DNA of 64,000 nt from contig JAUVVY010000001.1 in the NCBI GenBank assembly GCA_030604405.1, positions 1 to 64,000 of the forward strand. The letters are read 5' to 3'. The translations under genes were made by a program, and so were the position numbers. A model generated the notes under the pieces. The model was not told the origin of the DNA, did not search any database, and saw nothing but the letters and a program-made list of their open reading frames with translations. This DNA is from a bacterium. GTDB taxonomy: Bacteria; Armatimonadota; Zipacnadia; Zipacnadales; UBA11051. Below, in pieces: positions 9,546 through 19,232 of the stretch (position 1 is the stretch's first letter; every line of letters starts with the position of its first letter).

Positions 9546-10097
9546 GTGAACGATCGTATCCGCGCTCCTAAGGTTCGCGTCGTGGATCGCGACGGCGAGC
9601 AGCTTGGGATCATGGATATCGCGGCGGCTCGCGCGGCGGCTGAGGCAGCAGGACTTGATCTTATCGAGGTGGCTCCCAATGCCGATCCGCCCGTGTGTCG
9701 CCTGTTGGACTGGGGCCGCTTCCGCTACGAGCAGAAGAAAAAGGCCAAGGAGTCTCATAAGAAAACCAAGCAGAGCGAGACCAAGAACATCAGGCTCCGT
9801 CCCAATACCAGCACGCACGACATCCAGTTCAAGACCCGCAACGCTATCAAGTTCCTCAAGCAGGGCAACAAGGTCAACTTCACCGTCATTTTTCGCGGTC
9901 CTGAGTTGCGTCACAAGGATATCGGCCGCGACCAGTTGCTTAAGATAGCCGAAGGCTGCGAGGAGTACGGAGAAATCGAGACTCCTCCCCGCATGGAGGG
10001 CCGGCGGATGTTAATGCTCATGGCTCCCAAGTCCAGTACCGCTTCGAAGAGCCCTGACAATAAAGACCAGCAACAGGACGCATCAGATAGGAGTTAG
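9546..10097 (+). CDS. infC: Translation initiation factor IF-3
   Basis: MNDRIRAPKVRVVDRDGEQLGIM; IRLRPNTSTHDIQFKTRNAIKFLKQGNKVNFTVIFRGPE; GTG start. Confidence 0.97.
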   Translation: MNDRIRAPKVRVVDRDGEQLGIMDIAAARAAAEAAGLDLIEVAPNADPPVCRLLDWGRFRYEQKKKAKESHKKTKQSETKNIRLRPNTSTHDIQFKTRNAIKFLKQGNKVNFTVIFRGPELRHKDIGRDQLLKIAEGCEEYGEIETPPRMEGRRMLMLMAPKSSTASKSPDNKDQQQDASDRS

Positions 10098-10099
10098 TC

Positions 10100-10300
10100 G
10101 TGCCAAAAACCAAGACCAAGAAAGCCGCTCAGAAGCGGTTCAAGATTACGGGTAGTGGCCGCATACTGCACAGAAGCACGCGGTTGAACCACCTCTTGAG
10201 CAAGAAATCCAGCAAGCGCAAGCGCCGCATGGCTATGCCATCTGAGGTCACCGGCAAGCAGGGCAAAGCCGTACGCCAACTGCTGCCGCACGACCACTAA
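10100..10300 (+). CDS. rpmI: 50S ribosomal protein L35
   Basis: MPKTKTKKAAQKRFKITGSGRILHRSTRLNHLLSKKSSKRKR. Confidence 0.97.
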   Translation: MPKTKTKKAAQKRFKITGSGRILHRSTRLNHLLSKKSSKRKRRMAMPSEVTGKQGKAVRQLLPHDH

Positions 10301-10396
10301 AATTGGGGACAGTCACCTATTTCCTAACATTTCCGCAGTCTCCACTGCTATTCCTGTACGGGGGGAATTGGCGGAAATAGGTGACTGTCCCCAATT
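10301..10396. repeat. Perfect 24-bp inverted repeat (aattggggacagtcacctatttcc / ggaaataggtgactgtccccaatt), REP-like element
   Basis: Arms 10301-10324 and 10373-10396; same core at 19233 and 55452. Confidence 0.93.
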
Positions 10397-10417
10397 CTCC
10401 AGAGAGGAAAGATCGTT

Positions 10418-10774
10418 ATGCCGAGAGTAAGAAGCGGGCCACTGAGAAGGCGCCGCCATAAGAGGGTACTTAAGCTAGCCAAGGGTTACGTGGGTGGCAG
10501 GCATCGGTTGTTCAAGACCGCCAAAGAGGCCGTGATGAGGGCGGGCAACTACGCCTACCGCCATCGCAGGCTGCGCAAGCGCGAATTCCGCCGCTTGTGG
10601 ATCGCCCGCATCAATGCCGCCGCCCGCATGCATGGCCTCAACTACAGCCGCCTCATCAGCGCTCTGAGGAAGGCTGATATCCAACTCAACCGCAAGATGC
10701 TGGCCGAAATCGCCCTCTCCGACCCGGAAGCTTTCAAGCTGCTGCTGGTACAGGCCGAATTACTGCCCGGCTAG
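10418..10774 (+). CDS. rplT: 50S ribosomal protein L20
   Basis: [62 protein letters not shown]. Confidence 0.97.
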   Translation: MPRVRSGPLRRRRHKRVLKLAKGYVGGRHRLFKTAKEAVMRAGNYAYRHRRLRKREFRRLWIARINAAARMHGLNYSRLISALRKADIQLNRKMLAEIALSDPEAFKLLLVQAELLPG

Positions 10775-10811
10775 TGCCGACTGGCTTTGATCTATCTCGC
10801 CCGGCTCCAGT

Positions 10812-10895
10812 GGCGCGGTACCAGCCCGCGCCCTACAAAGGCAAAGCAGGCACTATCGGGGCAACGTTCTGTAGGGCGGGGACTTGTGCCCCGCC
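10812..10895. repeat. Inverted dispersed repeat, GTAGGGCGGGGxCTTGTxCCCCGCC family
   Basis: ggcgcggtaccagcccgcgccctaca ... gtagggcggggacttgtgccccgcc. Confidence 0.75.
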
Positions 10896-10940
10896 GCAGT
10901 TGCTGTTGCTTTCCAGAGAGGCCGGAAAGCGTTTTGACCT

Positions 10941-11735
10941 ATGCCCACAATTGACAGCCCGCAGAATCAGCAGGTCAAGCTATATCGGTCGCTGCTTTCC
11001 AAAAAGGGACGACAAAAGGCCGGACTCTGCCCTCTGGAAGGAGTCCGGCTGATTGATTCTGCCCTGCAAAACGGCGCAGACCTCCAGACCGTCTATGTAT
11101 GCCCCGAACTCCTCACAGACCAGCGCGGCCAGGAGCTGCTGCGGGAAATCCGCGACCGCGACATCGCCGTCCTGGAGCTATCCCCCCGCGCCTTTTCCAG
11201 CATGACCGACACCCAGCACCCCCAGGGCATCGCCGCCACTGCACCAGCGCAATATCACAGCCTGCAGAGTCTTTCCAAGCCCGGCCCGGCGGTCTATCTG
11301 TGGCTCTACGAGATCCGCGAGCCGGGCAACCTCGGCACCATCTTCCGCACCGCCGCGGCCTTCGATGTCGCGGGCATCGTACTGCTGGGCAACTGCGCGG
11401 ACGTGTACAATCCCAAGGCAATCCGCGCCTCCAGCGGCGCAATCTTCGCCGTGCCTGCCGCACAAGCCACCTGGGATGAGGCGATGACATGGGCTGACCA
11501 GGGCGACATACACACGGTGGCTGCCGCGCTTTGTGCCGAGACCTCGTGCCATGAGGCCGGCTATCCCGACCGCCTGGCCGCGGTCATCGGCTCCGAGGCC
11601 CACGGCCTGCCGGAGCACGTATTGACATCGGCACAGTTGCAAGTTAAGATACCAGTGTCGGACAAAGTGGAGAGCTTGAATGCCGGCGTTGCCACCGGCA
11701 TTCTCTTATACGAGATATATAGACAAAGGTACTGA
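10941..11735 (+). CDS. TrmH/SpoU family RNA 2'-O-methyltransferase
   Basis: LWLYEIREPGNLGTIFRTAAAFDVAGIVLLG; IGSEAHGLP; VKIPVSDKVESLNAGVATGILLYEI. Confidence 0.92.
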   Translation: MPTIDSPQNQQVKLYRSLLSKKGRQKAGLCPLEGVRLIDSALQNGADLQTVYVCPELLTDQRGQELLREIRDRDIAVLELSPRAFSSMTDTQHPQGIAATAPAQYHSLQSLSKPGPAVYLWLYEIREPGNLGTIFRTAAAFDVAGIVLLGNCADVYNPKAIRASSGAIFAVPAAQATWDEAMTWADQGDIHTVAAALCAETSCHEAGYPDRLAAVIGSEAHGLPEHVLTSAQLQVKIPVSDKVESLNAGVATGILLYEIYRQRY

Positions 11736-12003
11736 CGGAGAAGAGTAGGCGCCAGAGGGCTGAGATCGGCTCTCGCAAAACGCGTGGGTTACAGAGAGAA
11801 GGAACCGTGGGCTGAAAGTTCCTTTACCTGTCGCTGGTGCCGAAGTTCGCTCCCGAACCGCGTGCTGAAGCGAATGCCACCCAGAGGTGGTACCAGTGTG
11901 TAGGCGGCGACGGCTTGTCCCACCGTTACCCGGGACCCCGCCTGTCAGGGTGGTTTGCGGAGACCTCCGGTTTTCGTCCCTACGACGAGACGGGGGTTTT
12001 TTT
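11734..12003 (+). promoter_or_regulatory. T-box riboswitch leader of pheST, specifier codon TTC (Phe)
   Basis: Stem I: GGAG/CTCC below the specifier loop and GGCGCCAG (11748-11755)/CTGGTGCC (11834-11841) above it; AGTA on the 5' side and GAAG-TTC-G (TTC 11846-11848) on the 3' side of the loop; CAGAGAG...GCTGAAA distal pattern; T-box-like AGAGGTGGTACC (11883-11894); intrinsic terminator before pheS. Confidence 0.88.
11963..12003 (+). terminator. Intrinsic terminator of the T-box leader
   Basis: ACCTCCG...TTTCGTC-CCTAC-GACGAGA-CGGGGGT followed by a T-run. Confidence 0.85.
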
Positions 12004-12095
12004 GTTTTCCCGCAAATGCGGATGAGTGCGACCCAAGCACAGCAGGGGCCCGATTCATTGCGCCCAATCACCCCCGCTGTCAGGAGGCACGGAAC

Positions 12096-13121
12096 ATGGA
12101 ATTCCAGGACCTGATGAGCCAAGTTCAGCAGCAGGCAGAAGACGCCATCCTCGCCGCCCAGGACCTCGACACGCTCGAAGAACTGCGGGTCAAATACCTG
12201 GGCAGAAACGGCATCCTGCGGCAGCAGTACAAGCAGATCGGCTCCCTGCCGGAGGAGGACCGCCCACTCGCCGGACAGGCGCTCAACAAGGCCAGCAACA
12301 GCCTTAAGAAGCTATTTGAGGGCCGCAAGAGCGCGCTTTCCGAGCAGGCTGAGCAGCACAAGCTGCAGGCCGAGGCGATTGATGTTACGCTGCCCGGCCG
12401 CACGCCGCAGGTCGGCCACCAGCACCCACTGCTGGCTACCCTGGACGAGATGATCGAGATCTTCCTGGGCCTCGGCTTCGTGGTCGCTGAAGGGCCGGAG
12501 GTCGAGGACTACTACCACAGCTTTGAGGCCCTCAACTACCCGGAGTACCATCCCGCCATGGACGAGCAGGACACCTTCTACGTCAGCGATGACGTGTTGC
12601 TGCGCAGCCAGACTTCCACGGTGCAGATCCGCACAATGGCAAAGCAGAAACCGCCGGTAAGGATTATTGCCCCGGGCCGCTGCTATCGCCGCGACACTGT
12701 GGATGCTACCCACTGCCACACCTTCTACCAACTCGAGGGCCTGCTGGTGGACGAGGACATCACCTTTGCCGATCTGAAGGGCACGCTCGAAATCTTTGCC
12801 CATAGCATGTACGGAGAACGCTGCCATGTACGCTTCCGGCCCGACTTTTTCCCTTTCACCGAGCCCAGTGCCGAGATCGCACTGACCTGCACTCTGTGCG
12901 GAGGCGAGGGGTGCCGTATCTGCTCGGACAGCGGCTACCTGGAAGTCGGCGGCAGCGGCCAGGTGGACCCCAACGTGCTGGCCGGCGTCGGCTATGATAC
13001 CGAGAAGTACACCGGGTATGCCTTCGGCGTCGGCGTCGAGCGCTTCGCGATGCTGCGCCACGGCATTGATGACATCCGTCTCTTCTACAGCGGCGACATG
13101 CGCTTTCTGGAGCAGTTCTGA
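12096..13121 (+). CDS. pheS: Phenylalanyl-tRNA synthetase alpha subunit
   Basis: [22 protein letters not shown]...[32 protein letters not shown]-like; [34 protein letters not shown]. Start moved from 11955 (inside the T-box) to ATG 12096 with RBS aggagg. Confidence 0.97.
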   Translation: [341 protein letters not shown]

Positions 13122-13210
13122 ACGCGGCTGCTTTTCGGAGGAGGCCTACGTGCCACAGGCTTCCCAAATACATTCGCGTGGCACAGCTTTTCCAGCCTGT
13201 GGGCCGTTGT

Positions 13211-13279
13211 TGTAGGGCGCGGGCTTGTACCGCGCCAGTCGTCCAATGGGTGCGGCGGGGCACAAGTCCCCGCCCTACA
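13211..13279. repeat. Inverted dispersed repeat, GTAGGGCGGGGxCTTGTxCCCCGCC family
   Basis: tgtagggcgcgggcttgtaccgcgcc ... ggcggggcacaagtccccgccctaca. Confidence 0.8.
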
Positions 13280-13317
13280 GAACCCTCGATACAGACTCTT
13301 AGCTCAGGAGGGTCAAA

Positions 13318-15438
13318 ATGCGAGTACCATATAGCTGGTTGATGGAATATCTGAAAGCCGACCTGGAGCCACAGGAGCTTGCCCAGGTCCTGACTATGGG
13401 CGGGCTTGAGGTCGAAGAAATAATAGATTTCCGCTCCGAAGACGGCGAATTCGCCGACACGGTGCTGGTCACTTCTGTCACCTCCAACCGGGGCGACCTG
13501 TTGTCCATGACCGGTACGGCGCGTCATGCCGCGGCACTGCTGGGCGCTGAATGGAAAATGCCGGAAATTGACATGGGGCTGCTCGGCGACCCGGTCAGCG
13601 GCCAGACCGAGGCGGCCAATGACCAGATGCGCATTGAACTGGCTAATCCGAAGGCCTGCCCGCGCTATTCGGGCCTGGTGATGGACGAGCTAACGGTCGC
13701 CGAAAGCCCCGACTGGCTGGCCTACCGGCTGGAGGCGGCGGGAATGCGGCCCCTGGCTAACCTGGTGGACTGTACCAACTACGTCATGCTGGAGCTGGGC
13801 CAGCCGCTGCACGGCTTTGACTACAACCTGCTGCAGGACGGTCACATAATCGTCCGCTCCGCCACCGAGGGCGAGCAGATGCTCACGCTCGATCAGCAGT
13901 GGCGCACTCTGGGCGAGCAGGACTTGCTGATTGCTGATGCGGCAGGGCCGGCGGCAATCGCCGGCATCATGGGCGGCGCCGACACCGAGATGACCTGGGA
14001 CACGACCAAGGTTCTGCTCGAAAGCGCCCACTTCGACGCCACCACCATCCGCAAGACCTCCCTGCGCATCGGCCTGAGCAGCGAGGCCAATTACCGCTTC
14101 GAGCGAATAGTTGACCCCCAGGGCACGCTCAGAGCACTGGCGCGCGTGGCCGGACTGCTGCTGGAAACCTGCGGCGGCACAATCGTCGGCGAGGCAGTGG
14201 ATGTGTGCGCGCCTGATCTCACGCCCCTGCGGGTGCCGCTGCGCGTCGAGAAGTGCAACAAGATACTCGGCACTCAAATTCCCGCTCAGCAGATGCAAGC
14301 GCACCTCACCGCGCTTGGCTTTGAAGTAGAAGCAGACGGGCCGGACAAGTTCCAGGTCACAGTGCCCGGCTTCCGCCCGGATGTCGAGCGCGAAATAGAC
14401 CTGGTCGAGGAAGTCGCCATCGTCCACGGCTACGAAAACATCCCCAGCACCGTGCCCGGCAAACTGACCCAGAGCGGGCAGTTGACACGTAACCAGAAGC
14501 TGGAGCGGCGAGCGCGGCAGGCCCTGCGCGCAGCGGGCCTCAACGAGACCATATCGTATTCCATGATCTCGCGCCGCGACCTGGACCGCATGGGGTATCC
14601 CCAAGACGCGCCCGAGCGCAATATGCTGCCACTGGCCAGCCCCGTCAGCGAAGAGGAAACACACATGCGCACTACGCTGCTGCCGAGCCTGCTGGAGGCG
14701 GCGGAGCACAACCAGCGCCAGCGCGTCTCGTCGGTGCGCCTGTACGAGATTGCTAACGTCTTCTACCCTCGCGGCCAGGACGAGCTGCCCGAGGAGCGGC
14801 TGCACGCAGCCAGCCTGATCATGGGCCCGTACTGGTCAAGCACCTGGAACCTTCCCGAGGACACGCAGAGCCCGGACTTCTACATCATCAAGGGCATCGT
14901 CGAGCAGCTTATCGCCGCGCTTGGGGTCGAAGGTGTGAGCTATCAGGCAGCCGAGCATCCCAGCCTCCACCCCGGCCAGTGCGCCGCCGTAATCCTGGAC
15001 GACAAGCAAATCGGCGTCATCGGCGAACTGAGCCGCGAAGTGCAGGCCGAGTACGACCTCGAGGAGCCGGCGTATCTCTTCGAGCTGGAATTGGAGCCAC
15101 TGATGCAGCAGGCCTCCCAGTACGCGGAGTACGAGCACCTGCCGCGGTATCCGGCGGCGCTGCGCGACATCGCAGTGGTCCTAGACGATACGCCCGAAAA
15201 CACCGCCGGGGCGCTGGGGCAAGTGGTCATGGAGGCAGGCGGCGAGTACCTCAGTGAGGTCGCGGTCTTCGATGTCTTTGAAGATGCCGAAAAGCTGGGT
15301 GAGGGCAAGAAGCAGCTCGCCTTCAACCTCACATTCCGCACGCCCGAGGGTACGCTGACCGACGAGCAGGTGGATGATCTCGTCGCCGCCATCGTGTCTC
15401 ACCTGCGGAAAAAACTCGGTGCCGAACTGCGAAGCTAG
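13318..15438 (+). CDS. pheT: Phenylalanyl-tRNA synthetase beta subunit (no obvious N-terminal tRNA-binding extension)
   Basis: MRVPYSWLMEYLKADLEPQELAQVLTMGGLEVEEI; B3/B4, B5 and FDX-ACB-like regions; FDVFEDAEKLGEGKKQLAFNLTFRTPEGTLTDEQVD. Confidence 0.95.
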   Translation: MRVPYSWLMEYLKADLEPQELAQVLTMGGLEVEEIIDFRSEDGEFADTVLVTSVTSNRGDLLSMTGTARHAAALLGAEWKMPEIDMGLLGDPVSGQTEAANDQMRIELANPKACPRYSGLVMDELTVAESPDWLAYRLEAAGMRPLANLVDCTNYVMLELGQPLHGFDYNLLQDGHIIVRSATEGEQMLTLDQQWRTLGEQDLLIADAAGPAAIAGIMGGADTEMTWDTTKVLLESAHFDATTIRKTSLRIGLSSEANYRFERIVDPQGTLRALARVAGLLLETCGGTIVGEAVDVCAPDLTPLRVPLRVEKCNKILGTQIPAQQMQAHLTALGFEVEADGPDKFQVTVPGFRPDVEREIDLVEEVAIVHGYENIPSTVPGKLTQSGQLTRNQKLERRARQALRAAGLNETISYSMISRRDLDRMGYPQDAPERNMLPLASPVSEEETHMRTTLLPSLLEAAEHNQRQRVSSVRLYEIANVFYPRGQDELPEERLHAASLIMGPYWSSTWNLPEDTQSPDFYIIKGIVEQLIAALGVEGVSYQAAEHPSLHPGQCAAVILDDKQIGVIGELSREVQAEYDLEEPAYLFELELEPLMQQASQYAEYEHLPRYPAALRDIAVVLDDTPENTAGALGQVVMEAGGEYLSEVAVFDVFEDAEKLGEGKKQLAFNLTFRTPEGTLTDEQVDDLVAAIVSHLRKKLGAELRS

Positions 15439-15479
15439 GCTTCAGGCTCGGCAGAGAATCTCGATTTGAGGGCACTTTT

Positions 15480-15511
15480 ACCCCCCTCAGCAAGCACTTG
15501 CTCAGGGGGGT
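15480..15511. terminator. Strong hairpin after pheT (possible terminator or processing hairpin)
   Basis: ACCCCCCT-C-AGCAAG-CA-CTTGCT-C-AGGGGGGT; no T-run on + strand. Confidence 0.5.
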
Positions 15512-15799
15512 CAAATCGGCCTTTTTCGGCGATTTGCTCCAGGGGGTCAAACCATCACCAACGCCACGAGCCCCTGGTACTACGGCATTTGTTGCTAGGG
15601 GGGGAGGAAATCTACTTTAGTTGCCAGCATGCAAAGTTGCAGACTGGAATGCGAATTTTTTTCTATTGGGTAACCCAATAAGTTTCCTCGTCGACTGATG
15701 CGGCGGCGTGATGTCAAGACAACGCCAACGGGGTCGGGCAACGCTCTTATCCCTGCCGCCGGACAGCAACTAATATTTATACCCACACTGCAGGCGCTT

Positions 15800-16015
15800 C
15801 AAACATTTTAGGGAGTCGGGCTGGAAGCCCGACCCACGGGAATGTGTTTGGGGAGGCCGAGGTGTGCGGCAAAGGCGCCCTCACCCCCGGCCCCTCTCCC
15901 AGTGGGAGAGGGGAGAACGGCAACGGCAGAGTCGGGCTGGGCTTCGACAAGCTCAGCCCCTGCGGGAAAGCCCGACCCACGGGGTTTTTAGCGGAAGCCC
16001 GACCCACGCGTCAGT
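15800..16015. repeat. Repeat-rich intergenic region: TCGGGCTGG...CCCGACCCACG elements plus CCCCTCTCCCAGTGGGAGAGGGG element
   Basis: tcgggctggaagcccgacccacgg (about 15815), cccctctcccagtgggagagggg (about 15890-15912), tcgggctgggcttcgacaagctcagcccctgcgggaaagcccgacccacgg (about 15930-15980). Confidence 0.8.
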
Positions 16016-16065
16016 GAATGATATGGGCTAAGCGGGAAGGGCATGGAGCAGCCGTGTTGGACCTG

Positions 16066-19000
16066 CTATTGATGAAAGTCCTGCTTGTGATCGGCTTTGA
16101 GCAGGACCCTGTCGCCTAGCTTGACGGTGCTGCCCCAGACCACCGACATCTTCTCCACCGCGCCAGCCCTCATCCTGATCCACACCAGCCGGGCGTCGGA
16201 TTCGATGGGCTCAAGACCGCGCTCCCAGTCTGTCTTCGGAGCCCATACCCATAGCTCACCTGTGAGGTTGAAGAAGACGTAGTCTATCACTTCGTCTGTC
16301 ATCATGCTGAGTTGGACACTTCTGAGCGTACTAGTACTCTTCGTTCGAGTGATCTCATGTCCGGCGATTGATTCTTCAGGGCCCGCGAATAGCATCGTTT
16401 GACGGAGGCTCGGCCAGTCGAGGTGGTAAGAGTGAACCAGCTTTCTTGGCCCCTTGTCTCCTATGACCTCTACATCCTCGCCCATAGCATCGATCCATAC
16501 GACACAGGATTGGCTGGGCGCGTTGACATTGCGGCCGGCTTGCCCCGAGGGGTCCAGGTACACTGTGACACCCGGCTCCACCCACGGCTCTTCAACTCCG
16601 GTGACCAGTTGCGAACGGACATCCACCGGCTGATCCGCCGGAGCCACCTCATCGAAGATGACAAAGTATGATTTGTCAATCATGATGACATGGCGGACGA
16701 AGCGGCTGAGGCCGTCGTAGCACCCTGATGCGTCGCCGGCTGCATAGACGACATCACCGACCACACCGAACGCCTCGACGCTGCCACCCGCAGCCGCCTG
16801 TCCCTGCCCATCAACCAACAGAGTGCTGTGAAGCTCGGTCGCCCGCCTGCCGTAGCCGGGGTCGGTGAGGAGCCAGTTACCACCTACGTTGAGCATGAAG
16901 GAGTTTTGGTCCAGTTGGCAATGGCTGCCCTGGTAGCCGGAGCGCATGGCGAAGAGCAAGTCGGATTCGCCGCCCGCGAAGCCGGAGCGCATGATGAGCC
17001 AGCCGATGTCGCGGTAGTGGGCTGCCGGGAGCCAGCCGGCCGGAGCCTGCGGCACGGTGTCCAGCGGGTGCCACAAGACCGCCAGTGGCGGCGTGTAGGT
17101 GAAGAGCTTCGTCAGGCCGGTGCTGTGTGCGAGATACCACTGGGCCAGGCCGTCGCCGCCCCTGGCGCGCCACGCGGCCATCGAGTTGTAGGCCCGCGCC
17201 GAGTAGCCGGAGTCGCAGAAGTTCACACTCGTGGCAGTGCCCGGGTCGAGGCAATAGGTCACGAAACGCAGCGTCTTCTCAATGTAAGGATGAGCAACCA
17301 GCGCGTCGTCTCCGTGCAGAGACAAAGTGCCGGCGAACGGCATGATCAGGCTCATCGCATACCCGCCATAGACCAGGCCCTCCACGTAGCCGCCGTCGCG
17401 GTCGCGGGCGTCGAGAAACACCGACAGCCGCCGCCGGGCATACTGCACATACTCATCAGCCCGGTCGTCATCGCCAAGCGTGGCCATGCCGGCGATGCCC
17501 ATCCCGCCCATGACAACAGCGAAGCCGTTGGGCCAGGACATTGTCCGCGCCCAGCCGTCCTGACCGGTCTTCATCACCGCGGCGGCGCCCTTCTCGAGCA
17601 GGGCATCAGCGATCGTCTTCCGCTCCTGCTCGGACAGGACATCATACAGAAAGTCATAAGCGAAGGCGACCGCGTGGCAGAAGTGACCGGTATCAAGGCA
17701 AGCGGGCTGGGAGGGATAATCCGGGTCGTTCCAGCGGGGCCATTCACACAGCGCCAGCGTCCAGGACTTCGCCAGGTCCGCGTAGCGCTGCTCGCCGGTC
17801 AGAAGATATGCAGTCGCCATGGCCTCAATGCGAATCTCAATAGCCCGCGAAAGGCCGGTCCAATACGGGAAGGGGTCGTCGTGGCGCGGCGGCACAGCCG
17901 GTGGCATGGCCGTCTTGTAACGCTCCCCGTACACCACGATCTCCTTTTCATCAAAACATTTGTCCGCCACGCTGATGAGCTGGGTATACAGCTCGGCAAG
18001 CTGTGGGTGCTGCTCGCGCAGTTGCTCCGGCGGCAGCTTGACCAACTCGCGCAGCCTCGCCAGCTCGGCCGGGCTTACGAACAAGCGCGGGTGAGGTGCA
18101 GGTGCGAGCTCTGCAGGCGGCAGATCTTGCTCTGGAATCTGCTCAACAGTGACGGGCGTGACCTCAGCGGCGTCCCACGCGGCCCTGGACTCGGCATAGA
18201 CAATCGGGCGGAAGGCATCGGCCGCGGGAAGCGCGCTGAGCGGCACGCTGACTGCGGTCGAGGTTTGCCAGGCCTTCGCGGGCGTGGTGACGGTGGCGAG
18301 CTGCTGTTCGCCCTTGTACCACACGGCGCCGATATGGATGGTCTGCGGGAGGGCGGACCTGCCGGAGAGCGTAGAGGTGAGGTGGAGGCCCTCGGCGGGT
18401 GCTGCTACCGGCCCCAACATGCCGAAGCGGCCGTCGCCAAGGTCAATCAGTTCGCCGGCCGGCGCTTGTCGGGTGGCCGCGGGGATAGTGTCGTGCGGCT
18501 CAAATTCGGCGGCAGCATCATCAAACAGCGCCGTGCCAATGCCTGCGAACTCCACCGACATGCGCCAAGCGTCGGCCTCAAGGGGAGGCGAGGCGGAAAG
18601 CTCCAGCGTGCGCCATTCGCCGGCTGAATCTTTCAGCTCGGTGCTGTTGTGCAGCTGTACGTAGTCGTCACCTTTGAGAAACATCAGCCTCAGGAAAGCT
18701 CCGCTGTACCTATTTCGCACAGCTTCATCCATAGCGACCTTGAGGTGCGCAGAAACGGTGACTCGTTTGCACGGTGTAAGAGGTTGAGGGTCGGAATAGT
18801 AGTAGCCGGATATGCTTGTGCCCTCGCCCTCGGTGAATGTGATCTGGGCCGCGCGTTGACCCGAGCGTGCGTCTTCAGTGAGTCTGTGAGCAGGGAAGGT
18901 AATGCTGCGGCCCATCCAGGCGGCAGGCAGTAGTCCCTGCTCGCGGTCCTGGGAATCGTCCCGGACCTGCTCAAAGCCCGGATTGGCCAGCTCTAGTGCT

Positions 19001-19086
19001 GTCGCCGCCGGCTGCACGTCCTGGCCGAGACAGATGGCGCTGGAACTGAGCAAGATCACGGAAAGTACCTGACAGAATGTGCGCAT
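16066..19086 (-). CDS. Exported heparinase II/III-like (polysaccharide lyase-like) protein
   Basis: Signal peptide MRTFCQVLSVILLSSSAICLGQ; PHPRLFVSPAELARLREL; SHCQLDQNSFMLNVGGNWLLTDPGYG and SYFVIFDEV heparinase II/III-type segments. Confidence 0.75.
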   Translation of the reverse strand: MRTFCQVLSVILLSSSAICLGQDVQPAATALELANPGFEQVRDDSQDREQGLLPAAWMGRSITFPAHRLTEDARSGQRAAQITFTEGEGTSISGYYYSDPQPLTPCKRVTVSAHLKVAMDEAVRNRYSGAFLRLMFLKGDDYVQLHNSTELKDSAGEWRTLELSASPPLEADAWRMSVEFAGIGTALFDDAAAEFEPHDTIPAATRQAPAGELIDLGDGRFGMLGPVAAPAEGLHLTSTLSGRSALPQTIHIGAVWYKGEQQLATVTTPAKAWQTSTAVSVPLSALPAADAFRPIVYAESRAAWDAAEVTPVTVEQIPEQDLPPAELAPAPHPRLFVSPAELARLRELVKLPPEQLREQHPQLAELYTQLISVADKCFDEKEIVVYGERYKTAMPPAVPPRHDDPFPYWTGLSRAIEIRIEAMATAYLLTGEQRYADLAKSWTLALCEWPRWNDPDYPSQPACLDTGHFCHAVAFAYDFLYDVLSEQERKTIADALLEKGAAAVMKTGQDGWARTMSWPNGFAVVMGGMGIAGMATLGDDDRADEYVQYARRRLSVFLDARDRDGGYVEGLVYGGYAMSLIMPFAGTLSLHGDDALVAHPYIEKTLRFVTYCLDPGTATSVNFCDSGYSARAYNSMAAWRARGGDGLAQWYLAHSTGLTKLFTYTPPLAVLWHPLDTVPQAPAGWLPAAHYRDIGWLIMRSGFAGGESDLLFAMRSGYQGSHCQLDQNSFMLNVGGNWLLTDPGYGRRATELHSTLLVDGQGQAAAGGSVEAFGVVGDVVYAAGDASGCYDGLSRFVRHVIMIDKSYFVIFDEVAPADQPVDVRSQLVTGVEEPWVEPGVTVYLDPSGQAGRNVNAPSQSCVVWIDAMGEDVEVIGDKGPRKLVHSYHLDWPSLRQTMLFAGPEESIAGHEITRTKSTSTLRSVQLSMMTDEVIDYVFFNLTGELWVWAPKTDWERGLEPIESDARLVWIRMRAGAVEKMSVVWGSTVKLGDRVLLKADHKQDFHQ

Positions 19087-19232
19087 TGGATCTCCTCCGT
19101 TCGAAAGTACCAGACGCAGGCGGGGCGACTGCTGCCTGGTCGCATTGGTTGCCGGTATCTGCTGCTGTTGATTTCGCCTTGCGTGAGTGCTTCTCCTGCA
19201 GATGGCAAGGCTGAGGCCGAGCTACGCAACAT

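Noticed and set aside
11955-12095. ORF-track N-terminal extension of pheS (MRRPPVFVPTTRRGFFCFPAN...)
   Set aside because: Lies in the T-box terminator and leader; PheS homology starts at MEFQDLM with a good RBS.
13690-14805. 371-aa minus ORF within pheT
   Set aside because: Antisense shadow of an unambiguous pheT.
15480-15560. Hairpin after pheT as a second T-box or riboswitch
   Set aside because: Simple inverted repeat without aptamer-like conserved motifs and with no same-strand gene immediately downstream.
16828-18627. 599-aa ORF on + strand
   Set aside because: Antisense to the heparinase-like gene 16066-19086; no recognisable motifs and composition typical of high-GC shadow frames.
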